Assembly (NCBI GenBank): GCA_963752325.1
Contig: CAVVXU010000010.1
Location: 124,001-188,000, forward strand
DNA from: CAVTJL01 sp963752325
GTDB taxonomy: Bacteria > Pseudomonadota > Alphaproteobacteria > Geminicoccales > Geminicoccaceae
DNA length: 64,000 nucleotides
Reading direction: 5' to 3'
The notes beneath the pieces are model-generated. The model saw nothing but the letters and a program-made list of their open reading frames with translations. It did not search any database and was not told the DNA's origin. The number at the start of each line of letters is the position of its first letter. Within the stretch, counting starts at the first letter, position 1. Made by a program: the position numbers and the translations under genes. Positions 38,422-48,200 of this stretch are shown piece after piece.

Positions 38422-39462
38422 CTACTGTGCGGCCTCTTCGACGTTCTTGATGTCGTACTTCGAGAACGGCCCCATCAGCACGCGCAGGCCCTCCTTGCGG
38501 GTCGGGTCCTTGGTGATCGTGTAGTCGCCGAGGCGCCCGGCCTTGAAGCTCTGGCCGGCCTCGGCCTTGATGGCGCCGGTCGCCAGCGCGTAGGCCGTGT
38601 AGTAGGTGAGGTAGCCCAGATCGACGAAGCTCCAGAGCGCGAACTCGGGGGCACAGCCGTTCTTGGTGTAGGCCAGCATCTCCTTCGGCACGCCGAGCCC
38701 GCTCACCTTGATCTTATCGCACAGGCCCTCGTCCTGCATCGCCTTGGCGGCGGCGACGATGCCGACCGAGGTGGGCGCCATGATCAGCTTGATGTTCGGA
38801 TATTTGTCGACCAGCGCCAACGCCTGGTTGTAGCTCGCCTCGGACTGGTCGTTGCCGTAGACGATGCCGGCCTGCTTCAGCTTGGCGTATTTCGGGTCCT
38901 TGAGCGCCTCTTCCATGGCGGCGATCCAGGAGTTCTGGTTGGCCGCGTCCGGCGATGCCGACAGGATGGCGAACTCGCCGCCCTGCGGGCCCAGGATGTC
39001 GAGCGCCATGTCGGCCATGACCTTGCCGGTCTCGGTGAAGTCGACCTGGGCGACGAAGACGTCCTCGCCCTCGGCCGAGGGGATCGGCGAATCCCAGGTC
39101 ACGACCTTGATGCCCTTGGCCTGCGCCGCCTTGGCGGCCGGCACGATCTGATCGCCTGAATTGTTGGAGATCATGATGGCACCGACGCCCTGGGTCGTGG
39201 CGTTGGTGATGATCGAGATCTGGCCGGCGACGCTGTTCTCGGGCGTCGGGCCCAGATATTGCAGCTCCTCGGGGTTCTGCAGCTCTTTTTGCGCCTCGAG
39301 GGCGCCCTGATGCGCCTGGTCGAAGGGCAGGATGCCCAGGAACTTGGGCAGCAGCACCATCTTCACGGACTTGCCGGGCGCCGGCGCCTCCTGCGCCATC
39401 GCGCCCCCGGACAGCGTCGCCAGCAGGGCCAGCGCGGCCGTCGCCAACAGATATCGTCTCAT
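38422..39462 (-). CDS. Sugar ABC transporter substrate-binding protein (RhaS/LsrB-like)
   Basis: Starting at ATG 39462 behind GGGGAGG, the protein has 346 residues. Signal peptide (cleavage after AMA, residue 22) then a type I periplasmic-binding fold: MVLLPKFLGILPFDQAHQGA, TWDSPIPSAEG, and SGLGVPKEMLAYTKNGCAPE. The set most resembles rhamnose-binding RhaS and AI-2-binding LsrB. It is the last gene of the operon, the reverse of the order in the other three importers. Confidence 0.88.
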   Translation of the reverse strand: MRRYLLATAALALLATLSGGAMAQEAPAPGKSVKMVLLPKFLGILPFDQAHQGALEAQKELQNPEELQYLGPTPENSVAGQISIITNATTQGVGAIMISNNSGDQIVPAAKAAQAKGIKVVTWDSPIPSAEGEDVFVAQVDFTETGKVMADMALDILGPQGGEFAILSASPDAANQNSWIAAMEEALKDPKYAKLKQAGIVYGNDQSEASYNQALALVDKYPNIKLIMAPTSVGIVAAAKAMQDEGLCDKIKVSGLGVPKEMLAYTKNGCAPEFALWSFVDLGYLTYYTAYALATGAIKAEAGQSFKAGRLGDYTITKDPTRKEGLRVLMGPFSKYDIKNVEEAAQ

Positions 39463-40424
39463 GTGGACCTCCCCTTCCATCTCGCGTGGATTGTCTGCGC
39501 CATGTTCGGTAGCAGCACCGACAGGATTAGCAAGGCCCCGACGACGCTCGTCTGTGTGTTGCCTGTGATGTCGGCGAGACCCATGCCGTTGCGAAGATTG
39601 AGGATCACAAGAATAGACAGCCCGACGCCCACGAGGTTGCCCGAGCCGCCGAAGATGCTGACACCGCCCAGCAGCACGATCGTGATGATGTCGAGCTCGA
39701 AGCCCTGGGCCATGTCGCCCCGCACCGAGCCCAGCCGCGCCGCGTAGAGCAGCCCGGCCAGGGCCGCGGTGACGCTGGAGGCGACGAAGAGGGCCATCTT
39801 GACCCGGCGCGTGCGCACGCCCGAGTAGCGCGCCGCCTGAAGGCTGTTGCCCATCACATAGATGAGCCGGCCGAAGCCCGAGCCGTGCAGCACGATGGCG
39901 ATCACGACGAACAGCACGAAGAAGATGACGATCGAGACGGTGAGCGGGCCGATCAGCGGCTGCTGGCCCAGCGTGTTGAACCAGTCGGGATAGCCGCCGA
40001 TGGCGCGGTCCTCGATCAGGATGCGGGCGACGCCGCGGTAGCCGATGAGGCCGGCCAGCGTGACGACGAGCGAGGGCAGGCCCACATAGGCGGTCCAGAA
40101 ACCGTTGATGAGCCCGGCCACGGCGCCCGCCAGCAGCGCCACGGCCATGCCGATCGGCAGCGGCACGCCGATCTTGAAGAGATAGGCCATGACGCAGGCC
40201 GAGAGCCCCATCACCGAGGCGACCGAGAGGTCGATCTCGCCGTTGATGATGACGAGCGCCATCACCAGGGCGACGATGATCTTCTCGATCTCGAGCTGGA
40301 AGAGATTAACGATGTTGCCGACGCCCAGATAGTAGGGCGAGTAGGCGATGTTGATCCCTGCGATCACCACGAGAAGCGCCAGCAGAAGCCCTTCCCAGCT
40401 GCGCAGGCGGGCGAGCACGCTCAT
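39459..40424 (-). CDS. Sugar ABC transporter permease (RhaQ/LsrD-like)
   Basis: This 321-residue polytopic permease carries CUT2 motifs INGEIDLSVASVMGL and LLGGVSIFGGSGNLVGVGLS. Its stop overlaps the binding-protein start (ATGA), and its start overlaps the previous permease. It pairs with that permease as a heterodimeric channel, as in RhaP/RhaQ or LsrC/LsrD systems. Confidence 0.9.
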   Translation of the reverse strand: MSVLARLRSWEGLLLALLVVIAGINIAYSPYYLGVGNIVNLFQLEIEKIIVALVMALVIINGEIDLSVASVMGLSACVMAYLFKIGVPLPIGMAVALLAGAVAGLINGFWTAYVGLPSLVVTLAGLIGYRGVARILIEDRAIGGYPDWFNTLGQQPLIGPLTVSIVIFFVLFVVIAIVLHGSGFGRLIYVMGNSLQAARYSGVRTRRVKMALFVASSVTAALAGLLYAARLGSVRGDMAQGFELDIITIVLLGGVSIFGGSGNLVGVGLSILVILNLRNGMGLADITGNTQTSVVGALLILSVLLPNMAQTIHARWKGRST

Positions 40425-41464
40425 CCTCCGCCCTCCGCCGGCGGCGCTCGGGCGATGAGCTCGAGATCGGAGCGCGCCCAGAGCGCTCGCAGCCGCTGCA
40501 GGATGACCGAGTCCGCCGCCACCGCGAGCAGGATCAAAAGACCAAGAATAGCGTCGCGCCAGAACTCGCTGATCTGCAGCCGGAAAAGGCTCTGCTCCAG
40601 CGTGCCGATCATGATGGCGCCCAGCATGGCGCCCATGACGGTGCCCGAGCCGCCGAAGATGTTCACGCCGCCCACGACGACGGCCGCCACCACCTCGAGC
40701 TCGAGGCCGCGCCCGGCCTCGACCGTGATGTTGCCGAAGCGTGCGAGCGTCATGAAGCCGGCGAGGCCGGCCAGCGTTCCGGACAGCACGAAGGCGGTGA
40801 AGACGATGCGCCGTGTGGGCAGGCCCATCAGCTCGGCAGCATCAGGGTTCGAGCCGATGGCATAGAAGCGTCGGGCGAAGTTGAGGTAGCTCGTGGCGAT
40901 CTGGAAGACGATGACGATGACGATCGCCAGGGCCACCACCGCCCGGACCTCGAGCCCGCCGATGGTGAAGGCGTTGAGCCTGGGCAGGTCGACGATCCAG
41001 GCCGGCAGGCTGTCGGTCGTCACCGTCCGGGCACCCGAATAGTTGACGAGAGCGCCGCGGAAGATGGCGAGCGTGCCCAGCGTCACGATGATCGAGGGCA
41101 CCCTGCCCCAGGCCACCAGGATGCCGTTGATCATGCCCATGACGGCACCCAGCGCCATCGCGATCACCACGGGCTCGATGGGCCCCATGCCCTTGTCGCG
41201 CGCTATCTGCGTGCCGGCGAAATAGGCGGTGCAGCCGACGATCGAGCCCACCGACAGATCGATGTTGCGGGTCAGCACGACCAGCGTCTGGCCCACCGCC
41301 ACGACCGTGATGATGACGACGCTCGAGGCGATGCGGTTGAAGGTGCGCGACGTGTAGTAGCCGTTGATCTGCGAGCCGAAGATCAAGATCGCGGCGATAA
41401 TGAGCAAAAGAAGGCTGAGCTCGCGGACCTGCTCGGGCCGGATGTGCCGCTGCAGCCAGCTCAT
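40421..41464 (-). CDS. Sugar ABC transporter permease (RhaP/LsrC-like)
   Basis: From ATG 41464 the protein has 347 residues, beginning MSWLQRHIRPEQVRELSLLL, with about eight to ten membrane segments. CUT2 motifs: TRNIDLSVGSIVGCTAYFAG and VVGGVNIFGGSGTVMGAMLG. Overlapping start and stop codons on both sides show tight translational coupling with the ATPase and the second permease. Confidence 0.9.
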   Translation of the reverse strand: MSWLQRHIRPEQVRELSLLLLIIAAILIFGSQINGYYTSRTFNRIASSVVIITVVAVGQTLVVLTRNIDLSVGSIVGCTAYFAGTQIARDKGMGPIEPVVIAMALGAVMGMINGILVAWGRVPSIIVTLGTLAIFRGALVNYSGARTVTTDSLPAWIVDLPRLNAFTIGGLEVRAVVALAIVIVIVFQIATSYLNFARRFYAIGSNPDAAELMGLPTRRIVFTAFVLSGTLAGLAGFMTLARFGNITVEAGRGLELEVVAAVVVGGVNIFGGSGTVMGAMLGAIMIGTLEQSLFRLQISEFWRDAILGLLILLAVAADSVILQRLRALWARSDLELIARAPPAEGGG

Positions 41465-43022
41465 GCGGCAGCGCTCCCGTTCTCGGCATCGAGGCTCTGG
41501 CCCATGGCGGCCGTCATGACGGCCTCCTGGGTGGCGTCGGCTCGGTCCATGATGGCCATCTGCCGCCCCTCGCGCATGATCAGCACGCGGTCGCTCATCG
41601 CCAGCACCTCGGGCAGGTCGGAGGAGATCATGATGATGCCGATGCCCTCCGCCGCCAGCTCGCCGATCATCGCGTGGACCTCGGCCTTGGCGCCGACGTC
41701 GATGCCGCGCGTCGGCTCGTCCAGGATCAGCAGCGAGGGATGCGTGTTGAGCCACTTGCTCAGCATCACCTTCTGCTGGTTGCCGCCCGAGAGCTTGCCG
41801 ACGGGCAGATCGACCGAGGGGGTGCGGATCGCGAGGCGCTTGCGGAAGGCCTCGGCGGTGGCCCGCTCCGCTCCGGTCCGCACGAGGCCCAGCCGGCTCA
41901 GATAGCGACGCAGCACGGGCAGCGAGATGTTGGCGGCGATCGACATCGGCAGCGACAGGCCCAAGAGGCGCCGGTCCTCGGAGAGATAGGCGATGCCGCA
42001 GGCCATGGCCTGCCGGGGCGAGCGGATGACCTCCGCGCGGCCGTCGAGCTCGATCGTGCCCGAGGTCGCGGGCTCGATGCCGAAGAGGGCCAGCGCTATG
42101 TCGGTGCGGCCGGCGCCGATCAGGCCGGCGAACCCCAGCACCTCGCCACGATGGAGGTCGAAGCCGACGTCCTGGAACACGCCCGTGCGCCCGAGCCCCC
42201 GCACCTTGAGCAGAAGCTCGCCCTGCGGCGCCGGCGGGCGCGGCTGCAGCAGACCCATCTCGCGCCCGACCATGTCGGCGATCGCTCCCTGCGGCGTCAC
42301 CTCGGCGCGGGGCTTGGTCGAGATGCGCCGCCCGTCGCGGAACACGGTGACGGCGTCCGCGATCTCGAACACCTCCTCCAGCCGGTGGCTGACGAAGAGG
42401 ATGGCGACACCCTGGTCGCGCAGGCCGCGCACCAGCTTGAAGAGCCGCGCCACCTCGTGGGCGGAGAGCGACGCCGTGGGCTCGTCCATGATGAGGATGC
42501 GCACGTTGAGCGAGATGGCCTTCGCGATCTCGACCGACTGCTGGGCCGCCAGGGTCAGCCCGCGGGCCGGGCTGCGCACGTCGAGCGCCACGCCGAGGCG
42601 TCGCCAGGATCTCCTCGGCCTCGCGGAACATCTGGCCCCAGGCGGCGACGACGCCGCGGCCCTGGTGGCTGATGAAGATGTTCTCCGCCACGTTGAGATC
42701 GGGGAAGAGGAGCGGCTCCTGGTAGATGGCGGCGATGCCGTGCCAGCTGCGCCTCGGCGGCGCTGCCGATGGTGACGGGCTGTCCTGACAGAAGGATCTC
42801 GCCCTGGTCCGGCTGGTAGACGCCGGTCATGATCTTTATCAGCGTCGACTTGCCGGCGCCGTTCTCGCCCAGGAGCGCGTGGACCTCGCCCGCGCGCAGG
42901 GTGAGCGACACGTCCTCCAGCGCCTGGGTGGCACCGAAGCTTTTCGCGATGTTGCGCATCTCGAGAATGGGTGGGGCGCCGGTACCGGCGCCCGAAGGCT
43001 CCCCGTCCGCGGTCAGCGCCAC
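41461..43022 (-). pseudogene. Sugar ABC transporter ATP-binding protein, two-domain (RhaT/RbsA-like), frameshifted
   Basis: GTG 43022 follows GAGGAAG. Domain 1 has Walker A GENGAGKSTLIKIMTGVY; two extra C residues (about 42,745 and 42,595) break the frame at GIAAIYQEP and again before LGVALDVRSP. The rest is continuous: QSVEIAKAISLN, LIMDEPTASLS, then domain 2 with GLIGAGRTDIALALFG, LSGGNQQKVMLSKWL and LLILDEPTRGIDVG. Corrected length is 519 residues, normal for RbsA-type tandem ATPases. Drives the RhaP/RhaQ-like permease pair. Confidence 0.82.
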
Positions 43023-43142
43023 CGTCGCTTCCTCGCCGTCTTGTCAGACTGGCGGCCGGGCATGCCGCCTCCCCTCGATCGTTGTTGGCTCAGCTATAGC
43101 CGTGGAGGCTTGGGAGGGCCATCCCATTCGGTGGGCCGTGCC

Positions 43143-44681
43143 TCAGGCGGTGACCGGGGCGTTGGCGCCCGGGCGGCGGTCGACGAGGCGGGCCGCCATC
43201 TCGCCGACCACGAGGGCCGTGAGGTTCGTGTTGTGCATGACATTGTCGGGATAGATGCTGGTGTCGGCGACGCGCAGGTTCGCAAAGCCGTGCACCAGAA
43301 GATCCGGCCCGACCACTGCCGTCGGATCGCCAGCAGGGCCCATGCGGACGGTGCCGGCCTGATGATGGGCAGGGCCCATGCTCTCGGCCAACGCCTCGGC
43401 TATCGGCTTTTTGGGATCGTCGATCCAGGTGGCGCCCTGGCGCTGGAAGGTGCCGGTCGCCAGCATCGCCGCGAAGAACGACCGGGCCTCGGCGAAGCGT
43501 CGCCGGTCCTCCTCGCGCGTGTTGTAGCGATGGTCGATCAAAGGCGGATCCGCCGGATCCGTGCTCGTGATGCGGACCTCACCCTTGGCCTCCTGGCGGG
43601 TCAGGTAGGTCCAAAAGCCGGCGACGTCCTCCTCCTCGTCGATGGGAAAAGGATGCGTCTGCCACTCCGGCTCGCCGGCGGCATTGGCTGGCCCGCGCAC
43701 GTTGGCGACGAAGAGGCGGCCCGTCATCACGCCCAGCCCCTCCCCGCGGAACTGCATGCCGAAGCCCGGGTGATCGAGCAGGTTGCGGCCGACGGGCAGG
43801 TCGGCGGCGACCTCGATGCCGAGCGGGCGCAGCCATTCGGCCGGCCCAATGCCGGAGCGCTGCAGGATGGCCGGGCTGTTGTAGACGCCGGCGCTGATGA
43901 CGATCTGATCGGCGAGCGCCGTTCGGCTCTCGCCGCCAGCGTCGCTGTAGACAACGCCTTCGGCCCGGTCGCCCGCCAGCAGCACCCGCTCGACCCGGCA
44001 CAGGCCTTTTATCACCAGGTTCGGGCGGCGGCGGGCGGTGCGGATGTACGTTACGAGAGTGCCCTGACGCACCTCCTTGTAGCGGTTGTGGGGCATGGCC
44101 CCCACGACGCCCGTCTGGCCGTCGGGCGCGTTGAGGTCGGCCGCTTCCCGCACGCCCAGCTCGAGGCAGGCCTCGTACATGGCGCGGTTCACGGGCGCCC
44201 AGCGCTCCGGCCTGTAGCGCTGGATGGTGATCGGGCCGTCCTGCCCATGGATCGGCTGGTCGCCGAAGTCGCGGTCGTTCTCGATGGCGATGAAGAGCGG
44301 CAACAGATCGGTCCAGCCCCAGCCGACATTGCCCATGGCGGCCCAGCGGTCGAAGTCGAAGGGAGCGCCGCGGGCCGCGATCGTCGCGTTGATCATCGAG
44401 GTGCCGCCTACGAGGCGGCCGCGCGGCAGCCTGATGCTGCGGCGACGAAGCGTGCCCGAGCCGTCCGTGTTGGCGAGGTCCCAGTCGAACTCGGGGATGC
44501 CGGCGGTGCGCCAGCTATGCTCGCCGCTGACCGTGAAGAGCGGCGGCACAGCCTCCTCGCTCGGGAAGTCCGGCCCGGCCTCGAGCAGCAGGACCTTTCG
44601 GTCGGGATTTTCGGACAATCGCGCGGCGACGACACCACCGCTCGATCCTGCGCCGACAACGATGACGTCGTAGCGGTCCAT
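43143..44681 (-). CDS. GMC-family oxidoreductase (choline dehydrogenase-like)
   Basis: The 512-residue flavoprotein has the FAD motif DVIVVGAGSSGGVVAARLSE, GMC signature regions (RGRLVGGTSMINATIAARG, and GVYNSPAILQRSGIGP) and the C-terminal catalytic His/Asn region (GPAHHQAGTVRMG, then DNVMHNTNLTALVVGEMAA). Members oxidise alcohols, sugars or choline. It lies 120 bp upstream of the CUT2 operon on the same strand, so it may oxidise the imported compound, though a separate promoter is possible. Confidence 0.9.
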   Translation of the reverse strand: MDRYDVIVVGAGSSGGVVAARLSENPDRKVLLLEAGPDFPSEEAVPPLFTVSGEHSWRTAGIPEFDWDLANTDGSGTLRRRSIRLPRGRLVGGTSMINATIAARGAPFDFDRWAAMGNVGWGWTDLLPLFIAIENDRDFGDQPIHGQDGPITIQRYRPERWAPVNRAMYEACLELGVREAADLNAPDGQTGVVGAMPHNRYKEVRQGTLVTYIRTARRRPNLVIKGLCRVERVLLAGDRAEGVVYSDAGGESRTALADQIVISAGVYNSPAILQRSGIGPAEWLRPLGIEVAADLPVGRNLLDHPGFGMQFRGEGLGVMTGRLFVANVRGPANAAGEPEWQTHPFPIDEEEDVAGFWTYLTRQEAKGEVRITSTDPADPPLIDHRYNTREEDRRRFAEARSFFAAMLATGTFQRQGATWIDDPKKPIAEALAESMGPAHHQAGTVRMGPAGDPTAVVGPDLLVHGFANLRVADTSIYPDNVMHNTNLTALVVGEMAARLVDRRPGANAPVTA

Positions 44682-44803
44682 CGACGTTCGCCCCCCTGTG
44701 TGGTGCTGGTTTGGGAGGCTCGCCTCCGCTGGGGAGCTTGCGCCGGAACGGGAGATGACGGAAGCGGCATGTCTCTCGACGGCCGACTGCTACCGCCGGG
44801 TCG

Positions 44804-45355
44804 TCACGGATTCGGAAGGCTCGGGAAGGGAATGGGATCGGTCGGCGGTGCCGCCTGGCCGAGAGGCAGACGCCACCAGCCGACATCGTGCCAGGAACCG
44901 AACTTGTAGCCGACCTCGACGTAGGTGCCGACATGGGTGAAGCCCATGCGCTCATGCAGGCCGACGCTGCCGGCGTTGGGGAGCGTGATGCCGGCAAAGG
45001 CGAGGTGGAATTTTTGTCTGTTCATGAGGTCCAGGAGCTCGGCATAGAGCGCCCGGCCGATGCCGCGCCGATGCTGCGCGCGGTCGACATAGACAGAGAC
45101 GTCGGCGGACCACCGGTAGGCGGCGCGGGCGCGGTGCTCGCTGCCATAGGCGTAGCCCAGGATCTCGCCATCGGACTCGTAGACCAGATAGGGATAGCGT
45201 TGCAGGATGCGACGCATGCGGTCCGCCATCTCGTCGGCCGTCGGCGGCGTCTCCTCGAAGGAGATGACCGTCTCGCGCACATAGTGCCCGTAGATTCGCG
45301 CAAGGGCCGCGCCGTCCTGCTCCGGGCGCGCGACCCTGATTGCCGTGCCATCCAT
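44804..45355 (-). CDS. GNAT-family N-acetyltransferase (phosphinothricin acetyltransferase-like)
   Basis: From ATG 45355 the protein has 183 residues. ARIYGHYVRETVISFEETPP at the N terminus, the acetyl-CoA loop in RAQHRRGIGRALYAELLDLM and the late GSVGLHERMGFTHVGTYVEV are the pattern of Pat/MnaT-type acyltransferases, which acetylate phosphinothricin, methionine sulfoximine or related amines. Divergent from an XRE-cupin regulator with an operator in the 52-bp gap, so probably regulated by it. Confidence 0.88.
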   Translation of the reverse strand: MDGTAIRVARPEQDGAALARIYGHYVRETVISFEETPPTADEMADRMRRILQRYPYLVYESDGEILGYAYGSEHRARAAYRWSADVSVYVDRAQHRRGIGRALYAELLDLMNRQKFHLAFAGITLPNAGSVGLHERMGFTHVGTYVEVGYKFGSWHDVGWWRLPLGQAAPPTDPIPFPSLPNP

Positions 45356-45372
45356 AGGACCTGCTCCAGTCC

Positions 45373-45414
45373 TTGACCCAGACCATCGATTCCATGATGA
45401 TAGACAAATGTCTA
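45373..45414 (+). promoter_or_regulatory. Promoter and palindromic operator of the XRE-cupin gene
   Basis: TTGACC (45373-45378), 17-bp spacer, GATGAT (45396-45401). A perfect palindrome TAGACAAATGTCTA (45401-45414) covers the predicted start point and the ATG at 45408; a further half-site TAGAC follows at 45421-45425. With no ribosome-binding site upstream, the message may be leaderless and autorepressed. Confidence 0.55.
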
Positions 45415-45995
45415 CTAAAATAGACGAGCAGGGCGTTCGGTTGGCCGAGCGAATCCGCGGCGAGCGCGAGGCGCGCGGCTGGAGCCTGGATGCGCTGGCG
45501 GAGCGGTCGGGCGTGTCGCGCGCGATGATCAGCAAGATCGAGCGCTGCGAGGCGAGCCCGACGGCAACCGTGCTGGTGAGGCTGGCGGGCGCCTTCGAGC
45601 TGACGCTGGCAGGCCTGATCGCCCGTGCAGCGGCCACCGGCGGCAGGCTCGTGCGGCTGGCGGATCAGCCCACCTGGCGCGATCCCGAGACCGGCTATCT
45701 GCGCCGCCAGATCTTCGAGCGGCCGGACCATCCACTCGAGGTCGTGCGCGTCGAGCTGCCGGCCGGTGCCCGCGTGAGCGCCGGCGCGGTCGTCTATCAG
45801 AAGACGCGGCACCTCGTCTGGGTGATCGAGGGTGCCCTCGTGATCGAGGAGAGCGGCGAGCGCCACGAGCTCACGGCCGGCGACTGCCTCAGCTTTTCCC
45901 TGCCCGCCGCGATCACCTACGCCAACGAGACCGACGAGGCCTGCACCTATCTCGTCATCGTCGTGCGCACCGAGGCGTCGCTCGCCCAGCCTTGA
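45408..45995 (+). CDS. XRE-family regulator with cupin domain
   Basis: From ATG 45408 the protein has 195 residues: an XRE helix-turn-helix (about 8-65, ERSGVSRAMISKIERCEASP) and a C-terminal double-stranded beta-helix cupin (about 100-190, KTRHLVWVIEGALVIEESGE). This is the common HTH-cupin regulator design (PuuR/SutR-like), sensing a small molecule. It probably controls itself and the divergent acetyltransferase. Confidence 0.9.
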   Translation: MSTKIDEQGVRLAERIRGEREARGWSLDALAERSGVSRAMISKIERCEASPTATVLVRLAGAFELTLAGLIARAAATGGRLVRLADQPTWRDPETGYLRRQIFERPDHPLEVVRVELPAGARVSAGAVVYQKTRHLVWVIEGALVIEESGERHELTAGDCLSFSLPAAITYANETDEACTYLVIVVRTEASLAQP

Positions 45996-46096
45996 GGCGC
46001 GTGTGCCGTTGGTCACAGCACGCGCATCGGGCGTCGTGTACGGATCGACGGTGGCATCCGTACGCGTCGCATAAAGCCACATGAGAGGGCAGGAAG

Positions 46097-47189
46097 ATGC
46101 GCAGCCTCGTCGGTTTCGTGCCTTTTTTCTCATGCGCCGCGCTCATAGCGGGCAGCGCCGCCCAGGCGGAGACCCTGGTCTTCAAGGGCATCTGCAATGC
46201 CTCGGCGGCGGTGGCGCTGGATGAGAACAGGATCATCGTCGGCGACGACGAGCAGCCGTGGCTCTCCGTCTACAGCGTCAAGGGCGGAGAGAGCCTGGAT
46301 ACCGTCGACCTGACCCGTCCGGGTGGCATGGCGGAAGGCGATAAGAAGAAGAAAAAGAAGAGAAAGAAGAGTGAGCCCGAAGCCGATATCGAGGGCGCTA
46401 CCGTCTTCAATGACCGGATCGTCTGGATCTCCTCGAATGGTCGAAACAAGGATGGCGAGGTCAAGGCCGGGCGGTTCCAGCTTTTTGCGTCGCATCGTCT
46501 GGATGCAGATCGGCAGAACTGGGAGCCGGGCTTTTCGTCTTCTTTCCACGGCCTACCGGCGGCGATCGCCGGCACGAGAGACGAAGGCTATGAGCCGCTT
46601 CGTCAGTCGATCGGCGATCTGAAGCAGAAGAACAAAGACCTCGCGCCGAAAGAGCACGGGTTTAACGTCGAGGGCCTGAGCGTCAGCCGGGACGGCAAGG
46701 ATCTTCTGGTCGGCCTGCGGAACCCGCAGCCGGGCGGTGAGGCCGCACTGTTCAGTATCGAGAACGCCGACGACCTCCTCGACGGCAGAACGACCGAGGC
46801 CGTGCTGGGACCCGTCGTGACGCTCGCTCTCGGTGGACGCGGCATCCGTGACATCGCCTGGTCGCCCGCGCGCCATGCCTATCTCATTGCGGCCGGGCAG
46901 GTCGACGACGAGGACGACGGCCCGGGCTTCGCGCTCTTCACCTGGGATGGCGTGGGCAGCCCGAAGGAGCTGCAATCGCTCCGGAGCGTCCTCAAGAGCA
47001 ATGGTCACTTTCACCCCGAGGCGGTCGTGCCGCTTCTCGAGCGCTCGGAGGGCAAGCTCGTGCCCTCGAAGAGCTTCCTCGTCATCAGCGACGACGGAAA
47101 GAGGCCGCTGGCCGGCGACACGGCATGCGAGGATGCCGAGCAGGATCAATGGTCGTTCCGCGCCGTGGTGGTCACGGGTGAGAGGCTAG
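46097..47189 (+). CDS. DUF3616 domain protein, secreted (3' end probably frameshifted)
   Basis: A signal peptide (cleavage after AQA, about residue 24) precedes a beta-propeller-like DUF3616 domain (ICNASAAVALDENRIIVGDD, HGFNVEGLSVSRDGKDLLVG, SNGHFHPEAVVPLLERSEGK). As written the frame stays open to 47734 through the next gene in a different frame. A single +1 near 47,170 would end it at TAG 47187-47189 (363 residues), 15 bp before the next ATG. A lysine run (KKKKKKRKK, about residues 77-87) is inserted in the domain. Function unknown. Confidence 0.65.
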
Positions 47190-47204
47190 AAGGCGAATAC
47201 CTCG

Positions 47205-48200
47205 ATGAGCCTCAAAGAGTATGGCGTGCTGCGCGGTCGCGTCGTCGCGGCCGCGCGCGAGGACGATGGCGACACGCCCCACTATCAGGTGCAGGTGAAG
47301 GCGGCGGGTGTCGACTACAGGATCGCGGTCAACGTGAAGTCGCAGAGCAGCCCGTCCGAGCTTTTGTTCGTTGTCGACGAGACCTTCCGGCACCCGGTGA
47401 TCGAGCGGATCGCCATGCTCGAGGAAGGGTTCACGCCGCTGCCGCCGCAGCCCGGGACGGCAGCGCTCGACTTCGTCCGCGGCAATCTTTTCGATCGTCG
47501 CGACATGCGTCTCCTGCCATCGAGCCTGCCGGGGCCCGACAACGACCTGAGCGACCGGCTGGCGCATTATGTCGAGCGGGCACGGTCGGAGGACGGCGCC
47601 GTCATCCATGCGTTCGGCGATCGCTGGGGACCGGCGCCGGAGGAGCGGGACAAGGTCTTCAAGTTCCTGCCCGGCAACGGCGTCCACGACATCCACATGA
47701 ACCAGGGCAACGATCCCGGCCACAGAGCCGATGACGGTGTCTGGCAGGACGGCGCCCTGATTTTTTGTTTTCCCTCGACCGAGCAGTGGGTGGCGATCTT
47801 CCTCGCCTTCCAGTCGCAGGCCTGGCACACGGACGATGTCACCGGTCATGCGCTGCCGGCGCAGCACCCCGGCGAGCCCGACTTCCGCGTGCGCATCGTC
47901 GGAGCGCTCGTGAACCCGATCGGGCCGGCGCCGGAGGCGGAGATCGTGACGCTCCTGAACGCCACGCCGGAGCCCGTCGACCTCGCCGGCTGGGGCCTGA
48001 TCGACCGCGCCGAGCACAAGCGGGCCCTCGAGGGCACGATCGCCGCGGGGGCGACGCTGGCCGTGCCGATCCGCCCGCCGCTGGCGCTCGGCAACAAGGG
48101 CGGTGCCATCACGCTCGTGGACGCGGGCGGGCTCAAGGTCGACGGTGTGGCCTACACGGCCGAGGACGCGGCGGTCGAGGGCTGGACGATCGTCTTTTAG
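47205..48200 (+). CDS. YukJ-family (DUF2278) protein with C-terminal lamin-tail domain
   Basis: This 331-residue protein has the DUF2278/YukJ region (about 1-215: LKEYGVLRGRVVAAAREDDG, GDRWGPAPEERDKVFKFLPG, and NGVHDIHMNQGN) and a C-terminal lamin-tail-like beta-sandwich (about 240-325: AEIVTLLNATPEPVDLAGWG, GLIDRAEHKRALEG, GAITLVDAGG). YukJ-LTD proteins occur widely in bacteria without a known function. It follows the DUF3616 gene closely; its stop overlaps the convergent reductase stop. Confidence 0.85.
   Translation: MSLKEYGVLRGRVVAAAREDDGDTPHYQVQVKAAGVDYRIAVNVKSQSSPSELLFVVDETFRHPVIERIAMLEEGFTPLPPQPGTAALDFVRGNLFDRRDMRLLPSSLPGPDNDLSDRLAHYVERARSEDGAVIHAFGDRWGPAPEERDKVFKFLPGNGVHDIHMNQGNDPGHRADDGVWQDGALIFCFPSTEQWVAIFLAFQSQAWHTDDVTGHALPAQHPGEPDFRVRIVGALVNPIGPAPEAEIVTLLNATPEPVDLAGWGLIDRAEHKRALEGTIAAGATLAVPIRPPLALGNKGGAITLVDAGGLKVDGVAYTAEDAAVEGWTIVF

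Noticed and set aside
46097..47734. A single 545-residue DUF3616 protein extending to 47734
   Set aside because: The last 180 codons run through the YukJ gene in another frame and are Arg-rich shadow sequence; a +1 near 47,170 gives a natural end just before the next start.
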